This document shows, in pieces, positions 23,964 to 34,722 of a DNA stretch of 64,000 nt (the stretch's first letter is position 1; every line of letters starts with the position of its first letter). Position numbers and translations under genes: made by a program. Origin of the DNA: Coenobita brevimanus. Its lineage: Eukaryota; Arthropoda; Malacostraca; Decapoda; Coenobitidae. The DNA lies in assembly GCA_032717465.1 (NCBI GenBank), contig CM064664.1, forward strand, positions 1,678,969 through 1,742,968, in the 5' to 3' direction. Under the pieces are notes generated by a model that was not told the origin of the DNA, searched no databases, and saw only the letters and a list, made by a program, of their open reading frames with translations.

Positions 23964-24058
<95 letters not shown>
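23964..24058. repeat. (TA)n microsatellite
   Basis: About 47 TA units, 40 bp downstream of the LINE-A tail and inside PB1 copy b. PB1 copy a has only a short TATATA at the equivalent area. Confidence 0.98.
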
Positions 24059-24060
<2 letters not shown>

Positions 24061-24533
24061 TGTAATAAAGTAATAGGAGTATAAAGTGTGAGTGTGTTTA
24101 TGAATAATAAATGACAGAATACCAGCGGGGAACGAGTGCAAGTGGGAAGCTCGTACGCGCTCGCAATTTTCATTGCTTTCATGGTGTTTTTTTTTTTTGG
24201 TGTATGGATTCCAAACTACTTGAAAATCATAGAATAGTGTTTCTAGTGATAATATCAGGCTGTGGTAATCATATTACGGGGTGTCGGGAAGTGTAAAGTG
24301 GAGACTTCGTTACCCAACATCAGAAGTCTCCACAAGTCCTACGGTAGTCAAAGAAGGCTCAACAAACATCCCAGGAGAAAGATGAATGTATGTGCCATAT
24401 GCATGTATAATTATAGTATTCTCAGACTAATAACTGATTTTTGACAAATATTTTTAAAAAGTCAGTCAGAGCACGAATATCCCCACGTGGGGTGCATCGA
24501 TCGCCTCCGACATGCCCGCGCTTAAGGGGTTAA

Positions 24534-24916
24534 TGAATGTAACTGTACATATTAAGGACCTGGTAGAGACGGGTAGTTGAAGGAGACTGTATAATCATCA
24601 CCGAAAGCCATGTCATTTATCAGGGCCTGCTTCATCACCTACAATTAATTAGATGCATACTCTTGTTAGTTGAGGAAGCTCCATAGTACCTTTTCGTCTG
24701 TGATATATTAAATTTTTTTCCTGTCCTCTTCTCTGTTGCATTAATTCTACCAATTTTGTCTTACTCTGCACAAATAACGTAGACAAGAACATTGTGTAAC
24801 AAGCTTTTTTATGTTGATTTTCACACTATTTCTGATCAATGTCAAAGCGTAGATTTCGAATATACTATTTGTTTGTGTGTAAATATAGAGTTACAGGAAT
24901 TATGCAACAACAAACA
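24534..24916. other. Short unassigned stretch
   Basis: AT-rich DNA between PB1 copy b and the Gypsy 5' LTR. It contains a single AGGAAGCTCC near 24673, also found at the ends of the MITE at 60.8 kb. Nothing else is recognised. Confidence 0.3.
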
Positions 24917-26579
24917 GTATTATTAAGAAGCGAGATTTGCTAGTTAGGTAGTCCAGAAGTATCGCAATATTTCCTGATGTTTACGGTAGTTCCGGTATCG
25001 GTACAAGTCAGTTGCCAGTTTGCCTGCTGTTTGTGAGCGTAGTTATTTCGTAAGTTATTCATTAATTTTTCTGCTCTTTTTATTTATAATGTTTTATTTT
25101 AGTGATTGTTTGTTAAATTATGTCACTTAAGGTCGTATGGTAAATGATTTATACTGATATGTAACGTAAGACAACACAGGCATGCTTGGGGCTGTTTCCG
25201 AGTTGGCAACTGTGCTCTTTCTCTAGAATACACCACATATGTAGAAGAAAAGTAGACGTTTCTCAAATAATGCAAGCTTATAAGAAATGGTTTAGAGACT
25301 GTTTTGAGTTTAGTCAGGTTTCAGATCAGTTTGTGTGAAGTGCAGTTGTTTTGGTTTAGGTTGAGTGTAGTGCAGTGTCAGTGCAGTGTCAATAAAGATT
25401 GTATACTTTCGGTACTTGTAAAAACAGTGGCAAACAGTGACGAGATATTGACGTTTGTATATCATTGGTACTTGAGAAAACAATGAAGTGTAATAACTGT
25501 GAAGTGTTGACAAGCATTAAGTGTAATACCAGTTGGTAAAGTTCGTATAGCTCCAGTGCTTGTGGAAACAGTGGAGTGAAGTTGGAAACCATTAAGTGGA
25601 ATTACTTAGAAAATAAAGACTGAACTTTAACCTGCCCCGTCCTGACCGATTTTCCACCACTGACTCCCCCCCAGTCTCGACCAATTTTGGAAAAAAAAAA
25701 AATTATGGCTCAAACCTCCGCTTTTGGTGAGAAACGTTGAAAATTCATGGAGAAATCGCTCACCTAAGGTTTAAAACACTCGATACAGATAGCAGTACTC
25801 CTTACCTTACTGGGTTTTCTATCAGGCTAGCTCCGAAGAAAACGAGTTCTATGGGATAGTAACTATTCCACACCACTCATTAACTGTATTTATTTATTTT
25901 GTACGAATTTATATGTAGTACAAGAGTATATTGGTTTTCAAACAGTAATATAGGCAATATTAGCATTGTTTCACTCACTAACACATCAACATACCTGACC
26001 TTTTTTTGGTGACATTACCTGATCATCATTTCTGACTGTTTCTTCCTCTAAAGCTATGTAAACTTGTCCTCCACATTGTCATCGATTGGGAATCACTCTG
26101 GCCCTGAATGCCTTTATTGGCCATAGGGTGGAGTGAAAAAACTGTTTTTTCGATTTTCAAAAGGCCAGGGTGGGGAAAAGTTGTGGGTTCATAATACAAA
26201 TACTGTGTTAAAATTATTTTCCTCTAAGATAATATTTGGACTATGCACACTGAGCTTTAAGTTCTTCCCTATGACACTAATTATGACGCGTTTCTTCCAA
26301 ATGCGCCAGGTATCTGTTGTCAACAACTATTGTGTAAAATAAGATATTTTAACAACTAAATGTGTAATAGAAATAATAGAATGAGAAAAGGTATTTGTTA
26401 TCTTCTGTCTCTTCATACCAAAATGCTTTCTAAGACATACAGTATATGCAGCTCTTCGCTAATTGAATGATATTTCTGTACTTTTCATATTATCCAAATC
26501 ACCCAGAACTCACCACGAGGAGGTGGCTGCATTTCAAGTTCCACCCATGCCCACCCAACCACTCTACCTTGGGCACACT

Positions 26580-28391
26580 TTATCTTACTTTGAACTTATT
26601 TATATTGTATTCATGTTTAGTGTTGTACTTAGGAATAACCGACCGAGATTTCAACCGAGATCTAATGAATCCGTCTCTCTCGTCACTGCAGGAGACAGCT
26701 TGACATGCTTCTGTAACAAGACGCACTGTTCTTTCCACTGCCTGAGTATGTGCAAAATATCCGTTGCGTTGGATGACTGGATCAATTATTTCCTTAAGGC
26801 TTGAGGGCAGATATCGAGATGATCGGATCATACTCCACAAGTGTCTGGGCCCTTCTGTGCATGAGGACTTGAGCTTGATATAACCAATATGGTTATATTG
26901 GTGCACTTACGAGTACTAGGTTCTATATTTTCAGACTTCTGTTTCTTGGATTGTGGAGACCATTCACTGTCATTACTATCAGTACTTTCATTGTTTTCCT
27001 CTGCATCATCAGCCACAATATGCATAACACTTTAATCACATGTATGAGTTACAAAATATTTTTCCTTGCGCTCTTTCTCAGCCTCCATTCTCATCACTTT
27101 TTGTTTCATCTTATTGGTTGCCTTCTTGTCAATTCCTGTGATCATCATTTTTCTCTCATTTCTTTGATCAGTTAGGAAGTTTCTTTCAGCCTTGGGCACT
27201 TGGCATTGCTTCTCACACGAACACTCTAAGAAGGTACGGCATTTGCATGCAGCAATATCAAAAAGCTCAGCATTGGTTTTCAGAAAAACTTCCACTCGTG
27301 TTTTGTAAGAAGGACTGTTTTTTCTATTCACTGGTAGTTTCAATAGTTTCTTATATTTTTCATTACACTTTTTGATTAATTCAACAACTCTTTGATGTGA
27401 CAAATGTGGGATTGAAGCCTTATCCCAAAGGTTTTCAACTTTGAATGCAACTAAATCAGCAATAGCATTAACCCGCCCCATCCCGACGTTTTCTGGTCAG
27501 TGGTACGCCCCAGTCCCGACATTTTTGGACTTTTTTTTTTTTTTTTTGGCTCAAACATCTGCTTTTGGTGAGAAACATCAAAAATTATTAGAGAAATCGT
27601 TCACCTGAGGTTTAAAATACTCAGTCCAGGTAGGAGTACCTCCTTACCTTACAGGGTTTTCTATCAGGCTGGCTGCAAAGAAAACGAGTTCTATGGGAGG
27701 ATAACTATTCTGCACCACTCATTAATGGTATTTATTTATTTATTTGGTACGAACTTATATGTAGTACGAGAGTATATTGGTTTTCAAACAGTAATATAGG
27801 CATTATAAGCATTGTTTCACTCACTAACTCATCACAATTCCTGACCTTTTTTTGCCACATTACGTGATCATCATTTCTGGCTGTTTCTTCCTCTAATGTT
27901 GTCCTCCACATTGTCATCGATTGGGGAATCACTCTGGCCCTGAATTTCGTACCGTGGCATGACATGGCTTTACTTACCAGGTCACTGATAACAGGTGAAT
28001 TGCTGAGAAAAGGTCATGCAGGGGGGGGGAGGAGGTCATGCTGGGTAAGGGATTGTCCCTGCCTGGCATCTTGTAGAGGAAGGTGTCCCGTGTATACGTG
28101 CCAAAAATCACTTGTGAAAATTGAAAATTGTGCAAATTAGGGACCTTGCAATGTTGCCGTGTTAATTTACGTCTCCAGGATATGAGTGCACATCATGTGA
28201 GGACGTGAATTCACGTCTCCGGGACGGGGCGGGTTAAGCAAAGGATTTTGATCACCATTACATCTCATTTCATTATTCACATGAAGGCAGTATTTCAGTA
28301 CATCAATAGTTGTAGGTAACTGAGTTTCTTTTAATATAGCTGAAGTTCCTAGGATAGAGCACCAATGACTAGTTCGAGTTTTAAATGCCAT
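26580..28391 (-). pseudogene. Intron-containing gene of unknown function carried in the MULE-like element
   Basis: Minus strand. First part 28391-28238 (starts MAFKTRTSHW) is interrupted by PB2 copy c and resumes at 27467-27032. With one TTAA kept, the junction reads NPLLNAIADLV in frame. This part includes LWDKASIPHLSH and a cysteine-rich stretch CKCRTFLECSCEKQC, then a lysine-rich end (GIDKKATNKMKQKVM). A stop at about 27032 is followed by an acidic segment (27025-26912; DDAEENNESTDSND). A GTAAGT donor at 26910 and a CACAG acceptor before 26854 define a 56-nt intron with compatible phase. The last exon reads GPRHLWSMIRSSRYLP and PVIQRNGYFAH. I recall similar multi-copy proteins in arthropod genomes but know no function. 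The PB2 insertion and one stop break it. Confidence 0.6.
27472..28233 (-). mobile_element. PB2 piggyBac-like element, copy c (inner)
   Basis: TTAA lies at 27468-27471 and 28234-28237. The ends read CCCGCCCCATCCCGACG and, reverse-complemented, CCCGCCCCGTCCCGGAGACG. At 762 bp it is full length for the family and has the most symmetric ends of the three. It carries the minus-strand frame 27732-27965 shared with copy a. It interrupts the gene inside the MULE-like element and is therefore the youngest layer of the nest. Confidence 0.88.
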
Positions 28392-29173
28392 AATGGGACA
28401 AGGTACCTGTTCTAGTTCTGTCTGAAAAGGAAAATATGTTTAAATAATTACAAAATTAGTTTACATTAAATTGAAGAGACAGTAGATAACAAATGCCTTT
28501 TTTCATTCTATTATTTCTATTACACATTTAGTTAAAATATCTTATTTTACAAAATAGTCGTTGACAACAGATACCTGGCGCATTTGGAAGAAACGCGTCA
28601 TAATTAGTGTCATAGGGAAGAACTTAAAGCTCAGTGTGCATAGTCCAAATATTATGTTAGAGGAAAATAATTTTAACTCAGTATTTGTATTATGAACCCA
28701 CAACTTTTCCCCACCCAGGCCTTTTGAAAATGGAAAAAAAAGTTTTTTCACTCCTCCCTATTAATGGCCAGGTCACCGGTAACAGGTGAATTGCCGAGAC
28801 AATGGTGTGTGGGGGGGGAGGTCATGCGGGGTAAGGCATTGTCCCTGCCTGGCATCTTGTAGAGGAAGGTGTCCCGTGTATACGTACCAATATATTACAC
28901 GCAAAAAATGAAAATTTTGCAAATTATGAACCTTGCAATTGCGCGACTTACCAGTACATCGACGGGTATAGCTGTGACAAAATGTTGCGAAGTACCCATA
29001 TGTCTATGGGATGCCTCGGGTTAAGGAGCCAATGTTTATTTTCGCCTCTGCTGATCTAGTGTACTGCACGCTTAAAGACTGACCATAGGAAGAGCAACTC
29101 ACTGGGCAACGTCCTTCCTATACTGTACTACTGCCGTTGCAGCTTGTGGCAGTGTGGGGTGAGGACATAACAC

Positions 29174-29190
29174 TGGTGTTAGAATTGGGA
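29174..29190 (+). promoter_or_regulatory. Gypsy-2 primer-binding site (tRNA-Leu type)
   Basis: TGGTGTTAGAATTGGGA directly follows the 5' LTR end. It resembles the common Gypsy PBS TGGTGTCAGAAGTGGGA, which is complementary to the 3' end of tRNA-Leu, with two mismatches. Confidence 0.75.
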
Positions 29191-29300
29191 TTATTAAGGG
29201 CTGCAGTGAGTCTAATCTTCGACATGGAAGCGAAAGGTGTGATGACAAGGCCTCAAGCTGGGCAGGGGAGTAAATTTCCCTGGTGACAGTCGGGAAGCTA

Positions 29301-30200
29301 ATGCAGGCACAGAGTGAAAAACTCCAAGCCCAATTACAGGCACAGAGTGAAGGACAGAAACAACTCCAAGCACAGTTACAGGCCCAAAGTGAAGAGCTCA
29401 GGAACGAATTTAAAGAACAGTTACAAGCATAAAGTGCCCAACTACAGGCACAGAATGAAGGACTGAAAGAACAACTACAAGCACAGAGTGAACAGCTAGA
29501 GGCACAACGTTAAGAACAAAAAGAACAGTTACAGGCACAGAAGAAAGAAATCAAAGAACAATTGCAGGCAGAGAACAAAGAACAGAAAGAACGATATGAA
29601 CAGCTTCAGGAGGCATTACAGAGGGAACTACAACTGAGGATGCAAAGACAGCGAGATGATTTCATGGGGAAAATGAAGGAAGAACAGGAACAATTGAAGG
29701 AGGAGGTATACGCTGAGCTACAGCAGCAGAAGTATGAGGTAAGCAGTAATGTGACTGAGTGAAAACAGCGTGTAGATGACCAGTTGAAGTCAGTTAGTGA
29801 GAAAATAGTGACAGCATGCAAATGGCATGTGGACAACCAGCTGAAGATCAGTAAGGGAATTGTGATAGAGGGCACACAGCACGTAGATAGCCAGCTGAAG
29901 CATGTAGTTGACCATGTGAAAATAATTGGTGAGAAAATTGAGGCTGTAGAGAAATACTGTACTACTGAGCCTCAGGTTAGTATACAGGGAGCATATGAAG
30001 AGGATGGACAGCGTATGGTGAAGCTTGACGGATCGCAGGCATCTAAAGGTAGCACTACAGGGTTGAATAATCAGAAGTCCTGGCCTTAATTATGATGCCC
30101 CAGTTTTTAGGCTCCAAACTAGTGAAGTGCGTGGCTATAATAGGGGTCCAATTAAAGTGAAACCTCAAGAATTTGAAGGTAGAGTATGTTGGGAAGCTTA
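29301..30200 (+). pseudogene. Gypsy-2 gag, first part, coiled-coil and Gln-rich
   Basis: From ATG 29301 a frame encodes repeated AQSE and LQAQ units (a tandem DNA repeat of about 30 bp) and then EQKER and coiled-coil segments to about 30090. Stops occur at about 29430, 29512 and 29760. A one-base shift follows, then VKPQEFEGRVCWEAY begins a Gypsy gag core at 30157. Gag forms the retrotransposon particle. The frame is cut at 30200 by a PIF/Harbinger-like MITE. Confidence 0.75.
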
Positions 30201-30895
30201 AGACCCTATCACATGGTACCTCGTACCAGGAACGGCCGAGGAAGATTTAAGTGGAACAAAACTTGGACGCTATTACACATGTTCCTCGTATCCTCGGCAA
30301 AGGACATGCTTCTCACACTGTTGCCAGAGCCCCGTCTCGCGACTGTGGCCAGTGATCGCTGTTGCTGACTCGATAAAGAATAAGGAGAAGCAACTTTTGT
30401 TTACAAACTGGTACACACGCGGAACTGCCTCAATTTCTCTATAAGGGCGAATTCAGCTGCCCTTGTCCAGGAAATCGATGATAAAGCCATCAGTACGTTG
30501 TTGTTGTGGTGGTGTTTTCAGGTGGCGACTGGTTCGTCTACTCTACCTGCAGTGGAGTCCTCAGTTGTAAACACGTGATAGTTTATCGACATCACAGTTT
30601 CCTCGGTGTAGGAAATATTAACTCTTTATAAGGCCTTCAAAACGATTGATATTTATTATAAAATATTAATAAGTATTCAGTGTTAGGCTAAATGTTTAAT
30701 AATGTAGTATGATATATTCTCTGTCGACTAGCCTGGGTTTTGGTCACACTGTTTTGCCCGTCGTATCGTCGGCAGGAATCCATACAGATGGGTTCCAAAT
30801 GCCCGTGGTATCGTCGGCAATTTTACCATGTTACCGTTCCGATTTACCATCGTATCCTCGGCAAACCTCGTATGAGGTGCCATGTGATAGCCCCT
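30201..30895. mobile_element. PIF/Harbinger-like MITE in gag
   Basis: A TTA target duplication (30198-30200 and 30896-30898) surrounds a 695-bp element. The ends start AGACCCTATCACATGG and, reverse-complemented, AGGGGCTATCACATGG, and similarity continues through ACCTC. A 3-bp TWA duplication with G/A-rich TIRs containing CACATGG fits PIF/Harbinger. The phrase CGTATCCTCGGCAA is repeated internally. No transposase is present. Confidence 0.75.
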
Positions 30896-30898
30896 TTA

Positions 30899-31180
30899 CT
30901 GTGCACAGTTTGAGTTACAAGCAGATCAGAATGGTTGGAATGATAAGAAGAAGGCTGCAGAAGACCCACCGCTGAAGAGGTGCGGGAGAGCCTTGATGAA
31001 TAGTGTGCAAGAAGACAGAAGAGCAGACGGCAAGGAGTGTAGTAGGAATGGGAATCATAGGAAGAAATGCAGCCGTACTGCAGTGACAGGGCCAGCATTA
31101 GATGAAGACCTGAAGAGGATGTAGATGGAGGATGTAGATTTACAACCAGTGCTAGAGTGGCTGCAGTGGAGTACAGTGTG
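30899..31180 (+). pseudogene. Gypsy-2 gag end and large internal deletion
   Basis: Directly after the MITE the gag core continues: CAQFELQADQNGWNDKKKA, which with the preceding WEAY forms the usual WEAY-AQFE-NGW gag signature. Soon afterwards the sequence jumps to the linker before integrase (LEWLQW near 31150). Protease, RT and RNase H (normally about 2 kb) are absent. Confidence 0.7.
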
Positions 31181-31253
31181 ACCATCATGGGGAGAATTAT
31201 CCAGGTTAAGCCCAACGACCAAGAGCTACAGGAGTCAGTGGGACCTTCTTCGT

Positions 31254-32624
31254 TTGAACAATGGGCTACTGGAGCATCAGTGGAAGACACCCGATGCCCT
31301 CAGCAAGTATTGGCAACTGGTGGTTCCGAGGAAAATGAGGTCCAAGATCTTGGATGAGTCCCGTAACCAGTTCACTAGTGGGCACCCGGGAGTGAAGAAA
31401 ACTCTAAGCTGGCTGCAACACAGGTTCTACTGGACTGGCATGCGTCAGGAAGTTGAAGAGTGGTGCCGGGCCTGTGATGTGTGCTGTGCCAAGAAGGGAC
31501 CCAAGAAACGTGGTTGTGCCCCTCTCCAGCTGTACCAAGTGGGTGCACCGATGGAAAGAGTCGCAGTGGACATTGCTGGACCTTTGCCACTCACTGTGAG
31601 AGGAAACCAGTGTATATATGTCGCCATGGACTACTTCACAAAGCGGCCAGAACCTATGCAATCCGTGATCAAGAGGCTGTGACTTGATCAGGTGTTGGTT
31701 GATCAGTTTTTCTGTCGTTTTGGGATGCCACAAGAGCTACATTCAGACCAGGGTAGAAACTTCGAGTCTGCTGTGTTCCGTGAGTGCTGCAAGTTATTGG
31801 GGATCAAGAAAACCAGAACGACCCCACTAAGGCCACAGTCAGTTGGGATGGAGAAATTCAACTGGACCCTGGAACAAGAACTGGCCAAGTACTGCATTGA
31901 TGGACAAACAGAATGAGACCAGAAGTTACCTGCATTGCTGATGGCATATCGGTCTGCATCCCATGAGTCTACTGGCTACACTCCTGAAAAACTGATGTTG
32001 GGTCACGAGTTACATTTACCCACCGACTTGTTAATGGGAAGACCACCTGGTGAAGAGCTGCCTACAGACACCACCGGCTATGTGAAACACCTTCAGGAAA
32101 GGCTGGCTGAAGTACACCATCAAGTGCGAGGAGCCCTCAAGTTTTCAGGAGAGGTGAAGTGCAAGTATGATGCAAAGGCAAGTGCAGTGAGCTTCAAGGA
32201 TGGTGACCAAGTCTGGTTATACAATCCTCAGCGTAAGAAGGGACAGTCACCGAAGCTGCAGAGCCCATGGGATGGGCCTTACACTGTGCTGGATCGCCTA
32301 TCAGGCATAACGTATCGGATTCGGGGAGGCAGGAAGTCTCACCCAAAGAGGGTACACGTGAATCGTCTGTGGCAGTATCATGGGCCAGGACAGTACAGCT
32401 GGGACGTCTCCGGGGAATTGTGCTCACCTGCAGCTGAGGATGTTGAGGAGGACCAAGGAGCTGAAGTGCAAGAGGATGGTGACAGTTCCCCAAGAGAAGA
32501 AGCGAATCAAGAAGAGGACCAAGACCTTCCAGGAAGAGTGGACTGTTTGGAGGAGCAAGGACGTCCTCGGAAGTGGCAAAGAAGAAGACCTGATAAGCTG
32601 AAGGATTATTTTGTGTATAGTTAG
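31254..32624 (+). pseudogene. Gypsy-2 integrase
   Basis: One frame with TGA stops at 31680 and 31914. It contains the H2C2 finger (HPGVKKT near 31383, CRACDVCC near 31468), catalytic core residues in VAVDIAGP (near 31565), LHSDQGRNFES (near 31740) and SVGMEKFNW (near 31845). Later comes a C-terminal GPY/F module (WLYNPQRKKG, PWDGPYTVLDR, 32212-32300) and an acidic tail ending at TAG 32622. Integrase pastes the retrotransposon cDNA into the genome. The two stops make it inactive. Confidence 0.9.
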
Positions 32625-32690
32625 ATGCTTAAGTAGGATTAAGGTTTTTGTTTGTGTATACTGTGTAGTTTTGTCGGGACGACAAAGAAT

Positions 32691-32704
32691 TAGGGAGGGG
32701 GTAG
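32691..32704 (+). promoter_or_regulatory. Gypsy-2 polypurine tract
   Basis: TAGGGAGGGGGTAG lies directly before the 3' LTR, where the plus-strand primer for reverse transcription is expected. Confidence 0.75.
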
Positions 32705-34555
32705 AGTTAAGAAGCGATATTTGCCACTTAGGTAGCGCAGAAGTATAGCGATGTTTCCCGATGTTTACAGTAGTTCCAGTATCAGTACGAGTCAGTTGCC
32801 AGTTTGCCTGAAGTTTGTGAGCGTAGTTATTTCGTAAGTTATGCATTAATTTTTCTGCTCTTTTTCTTTATAATGTTTTATTTTAGTGATTGTTTGTTAA
32901 ATTATGTCACTTAAGTTCGTATGGCAAATGATTTAGACTGTTATGTAATGTAAGACAACACTGGCATTTTGGGGGCTGTTTCCGAGTTGGCAACTGTGCT
33001 CTTTCTCTAGAATACACCACAAATATAGAAAAAAGTAGACGTTTCTCAAGTAATCTATCTATCTATCTATCTATTGCCAGATGCCTCAATCCCGTTTGGG
33101 GTGGCCACAAACAAATCGCCTCCACGTCGCCCTGTCCCCCGCCATTTCACTCCCCTGCTCCCAACTCACACCCCCCTCTCTCATATACCTCTCCACCCCA
33201 TCCCTCCATCTCATCCTCGGCCTCCCCCTCCCTCTTCCCCCCTCCACCTCACTCACATACACTCTCTTCATCAGCCTCTCACCCCCCATCCTCTCCACAT
33301 GGCCAAACCACCTCAGTGTGTTCCTCATAACGCTTCCTATCACATCCACATCCACACCACAACGCTCCTTTATATCCTCATTCGTCAGCCTGTCTCTCCA
33401 TGTGACTCCACAGGCTCCTCTTAAATAACTCATTTCCACTGCTCTCACTCTTGACTTGTGTCCTTCCAACAACGTCTAAGCTTCACTTCCATACGTTAGA
33501 GTTGGTATCGCAATACTGTCATGTAGTAACTTTTTCACCTCCATGCTCACTTCCCTGTTTCTTATCACTGCTTTCAAAGAACTAGCAACCTTTCTTCCCT
33601 GCTGTACCCTTTCAAGCACTTCACCCTCCAAACCTCCATCCTTACTCATCACACTGCCCAAGTACTTAAACGTCCTCACATTTTCCAATTCCTCACCATC
33701 CAACATCGCTGTACATTCACTGACTTCACCTCTCTCAAAGACCATCACTTTACTCTTCCCTACATTCAACTTTAGATTCCGTTTCTTACACACTCTCCCA
33801 AACTCATCCACCAAGCCTTGCAGCTCCCCCTCGTCTTCACTCAACAACACAGTATCATCTGCAAACAACAGTACAGGGAGTTTCCAAACACTATCCTCTC
33901 TCACGAGGGCCACTCCAATATCCACTACCCTACCTTGTACCTCTTTTATTACCCCATCCATGTACAGATTGAACAACCATGGAGACATGACACATCCCTG
34001 CTTCAACCCAACCTTCAAAGAGAAAAATTCACTTAGTTCACCATCCACACGCACTGCAAGCTTATATAAGGATGGAGTAGAGACTGTTTTGAGTTTAGCC
34101 GGATTTCAGGTCAGTTTGTGTAAAGTGCAGTCGGTTTTGGTTCAGTTTGAGTGTAGTGCAGTGTCAGTGAAGATTGTATAATTTCGGTACTTGTAAAAAC
34201 AGTGGCAAACAGTGACGAGTTATTGAAGTTTGTATATCATTGGTACTTGAGAAAACGGTGAAGTGTAATAACTGTGAAGTGTTGACAAGCATTAAGATTA
34301 ATAGCAGTTAGTAAAGTTCGTACAGCTCCAGTGCTTGTGGGAACAGTGGAGTGAAGTTGGAAAGCATTAAGTGAAATTACCTGGAAAATAAAGACAGTGA
34401 ACTTTAAGGAGCCAGTGTTTATTTTTGCCTCAACTAATCTTGTGTACTGCACATATATAGGCCGACTATAGGAAGAGCAACCCACTCGGCAACGTCCTTT
34501 CTATACTGTACTACCGCTGTTGGAGCCTGTGGCAGTGTTGGGTGAGGAAGTAATA
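32705..34555 (+). repeat. Gypsy-2 3' LTR, split by LINE-A
   Basis: LTR pieces are 32705-33054 and 34055-34555. They match the 5' LTR on both sides of the LINE-A insertion. No target duplication is seen at this insertion. Confidence 0.9.
33055..34054 (-). mobile_element. LINE-A copy 3, 5'-truncated inside the Gypsy LTR
   Basis: The TCTA tail (33055-33074) is followed by the 3' UTR and C-terminal half of LINE-A RT on the minus strand. Frames 33086-33472 and 33476-34054 are separated by one stop at about 33476. They contain GLKQGCVMSPWLF, FADDTVLL and WFGHVERM. It is very similar to LINE-A copy 1. The 5' junction shares TGCA with the LTR target, and there is no TSD. Confidence 0.9.
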
Positions 34556-34722
34556 GTATGTATCATACAAGGACAGGAACTGCAACTTGTTACCATTTCT
34601 AGGATGTTGGAAATGGCAAAGACTTTATATATTTCCAGGTGTAAATTATGAATATATCTAGAAAATGAGCAAACAGTAACATCAAAAGGAATGCAGGGCA
34701 CATAATATCTAGAAATGCACTT

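Larger units (their letters stand above)
19686..24529 (+). mobile_element. PB1 piggyBac-like element, copy b, split by LINE-A
   Basis: TTAA lies at 19682-19685 and 24530-24533. The ends start CCCCTTAACCGTGGGG and, reverse-complemented, CCCCTTAAGCGCGGGC. Left part 19686-20745 and right part 23924-24529 together correspond to PB1 copy a in reverse. The 3.2-kb difference is the LINE-A at 20746-23914 plus its 9-bp target duplication. A 95-bp TA microsatellite (23964-24058) is expanded in the right part. Confidence 0.8.
26124..28760 (-). mobile_element. MULE-like element with about 290-bp TIRs
   Basis: Long inverted repeats at 26124-26414 and 28473-28760 are near-identical by eye. They start TAGGGTGGAGTGAAAAAACT and TAGGGAGGAGTGAAAAAACT. 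The flanks are 10-bp direct repeats with one mismatch, TTATTGGCCA (26114-26123) and TTAATGGCCA (28761-28770). PB2 copy a has one such site uninterrupted. A TSD of 9-11 bp with TIRs of hundreds of bp is characteristic of Mutator-like elements. No mudrA-type transposase is visible; instead a multi-exon gene of unknown function lies inside. Confidence 0.75.
25631..29020. mobile_element. PB2 piggyBac-like element, copy b (outer), split by a MULE-like element
   Basis: TTAA lies at 25627-25630 and 29021-29024. Left piece 25631-26123 and right piece 28771-29020 together match PB2 copy a (4903-5656) in reverse orientation. The ends read CCTGCCCCGTCCTGACCG and, reverse-complemented, CCCGAGGCATCCCATAG. 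The middle is occupied by the MULE-like element 26124-28760. Confidence 0.85.
24921..29172 (+). repeat. Gypsy-2 5' LTR, split
   Basis: LTR pieces are 24921-25630 and 29025-29172, separated by the TTAA element at 25631-29020. The target TTAA is present at both junctions. The two pieces abut correctly when compared with the 3' LTR, where AACTTTAAGGAGCCAGTG is continuous near 34400. AATAAAGA near 25607 may be the polyadenylation signal. Confidence 0.9.
24921..34555 (+). mobile_element. Gypsy-2 LTR retrotransposon, nested and internally deleted
   Basis: LTRs at 24921-29172 and 32705-34555 each contain an insertion. Without insertions they are about 858 and 851 bp. The consensus LTR starts TGTTA and ends TAACA; each copy has one or two substitutions in these ends. 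GTAT flanks both sides (24917-24920 and 34556-34559). A primer-binding site, a gag remnant, an integrase and a polypurine tract are present. Protease, RT and RNase H are missing between about 30.9 and 31.1 kb, so it is a deletion derivative. LTRs differ visibly (roughly one base in ten in the first part), indicating age. Confidence 0.9.

Noticed and set aside
29301..29760. Gln-rich repeat protein as a host coiled-coil gene
   Set aside because: It lies directly after the Gypsy PBS, shares frame with the gag region and has stops; it is the gag N-terminus.
33074..33428. Proline-rich plus-strand frames at 33.1 kb and the same at 58.2, 23.6, 9.0 and 36.7 kb
   Set aside because: They are antisense shadows of the LINE-A C-terminus; the minus-strand (or plus, for copy 1) RT frame explains them.
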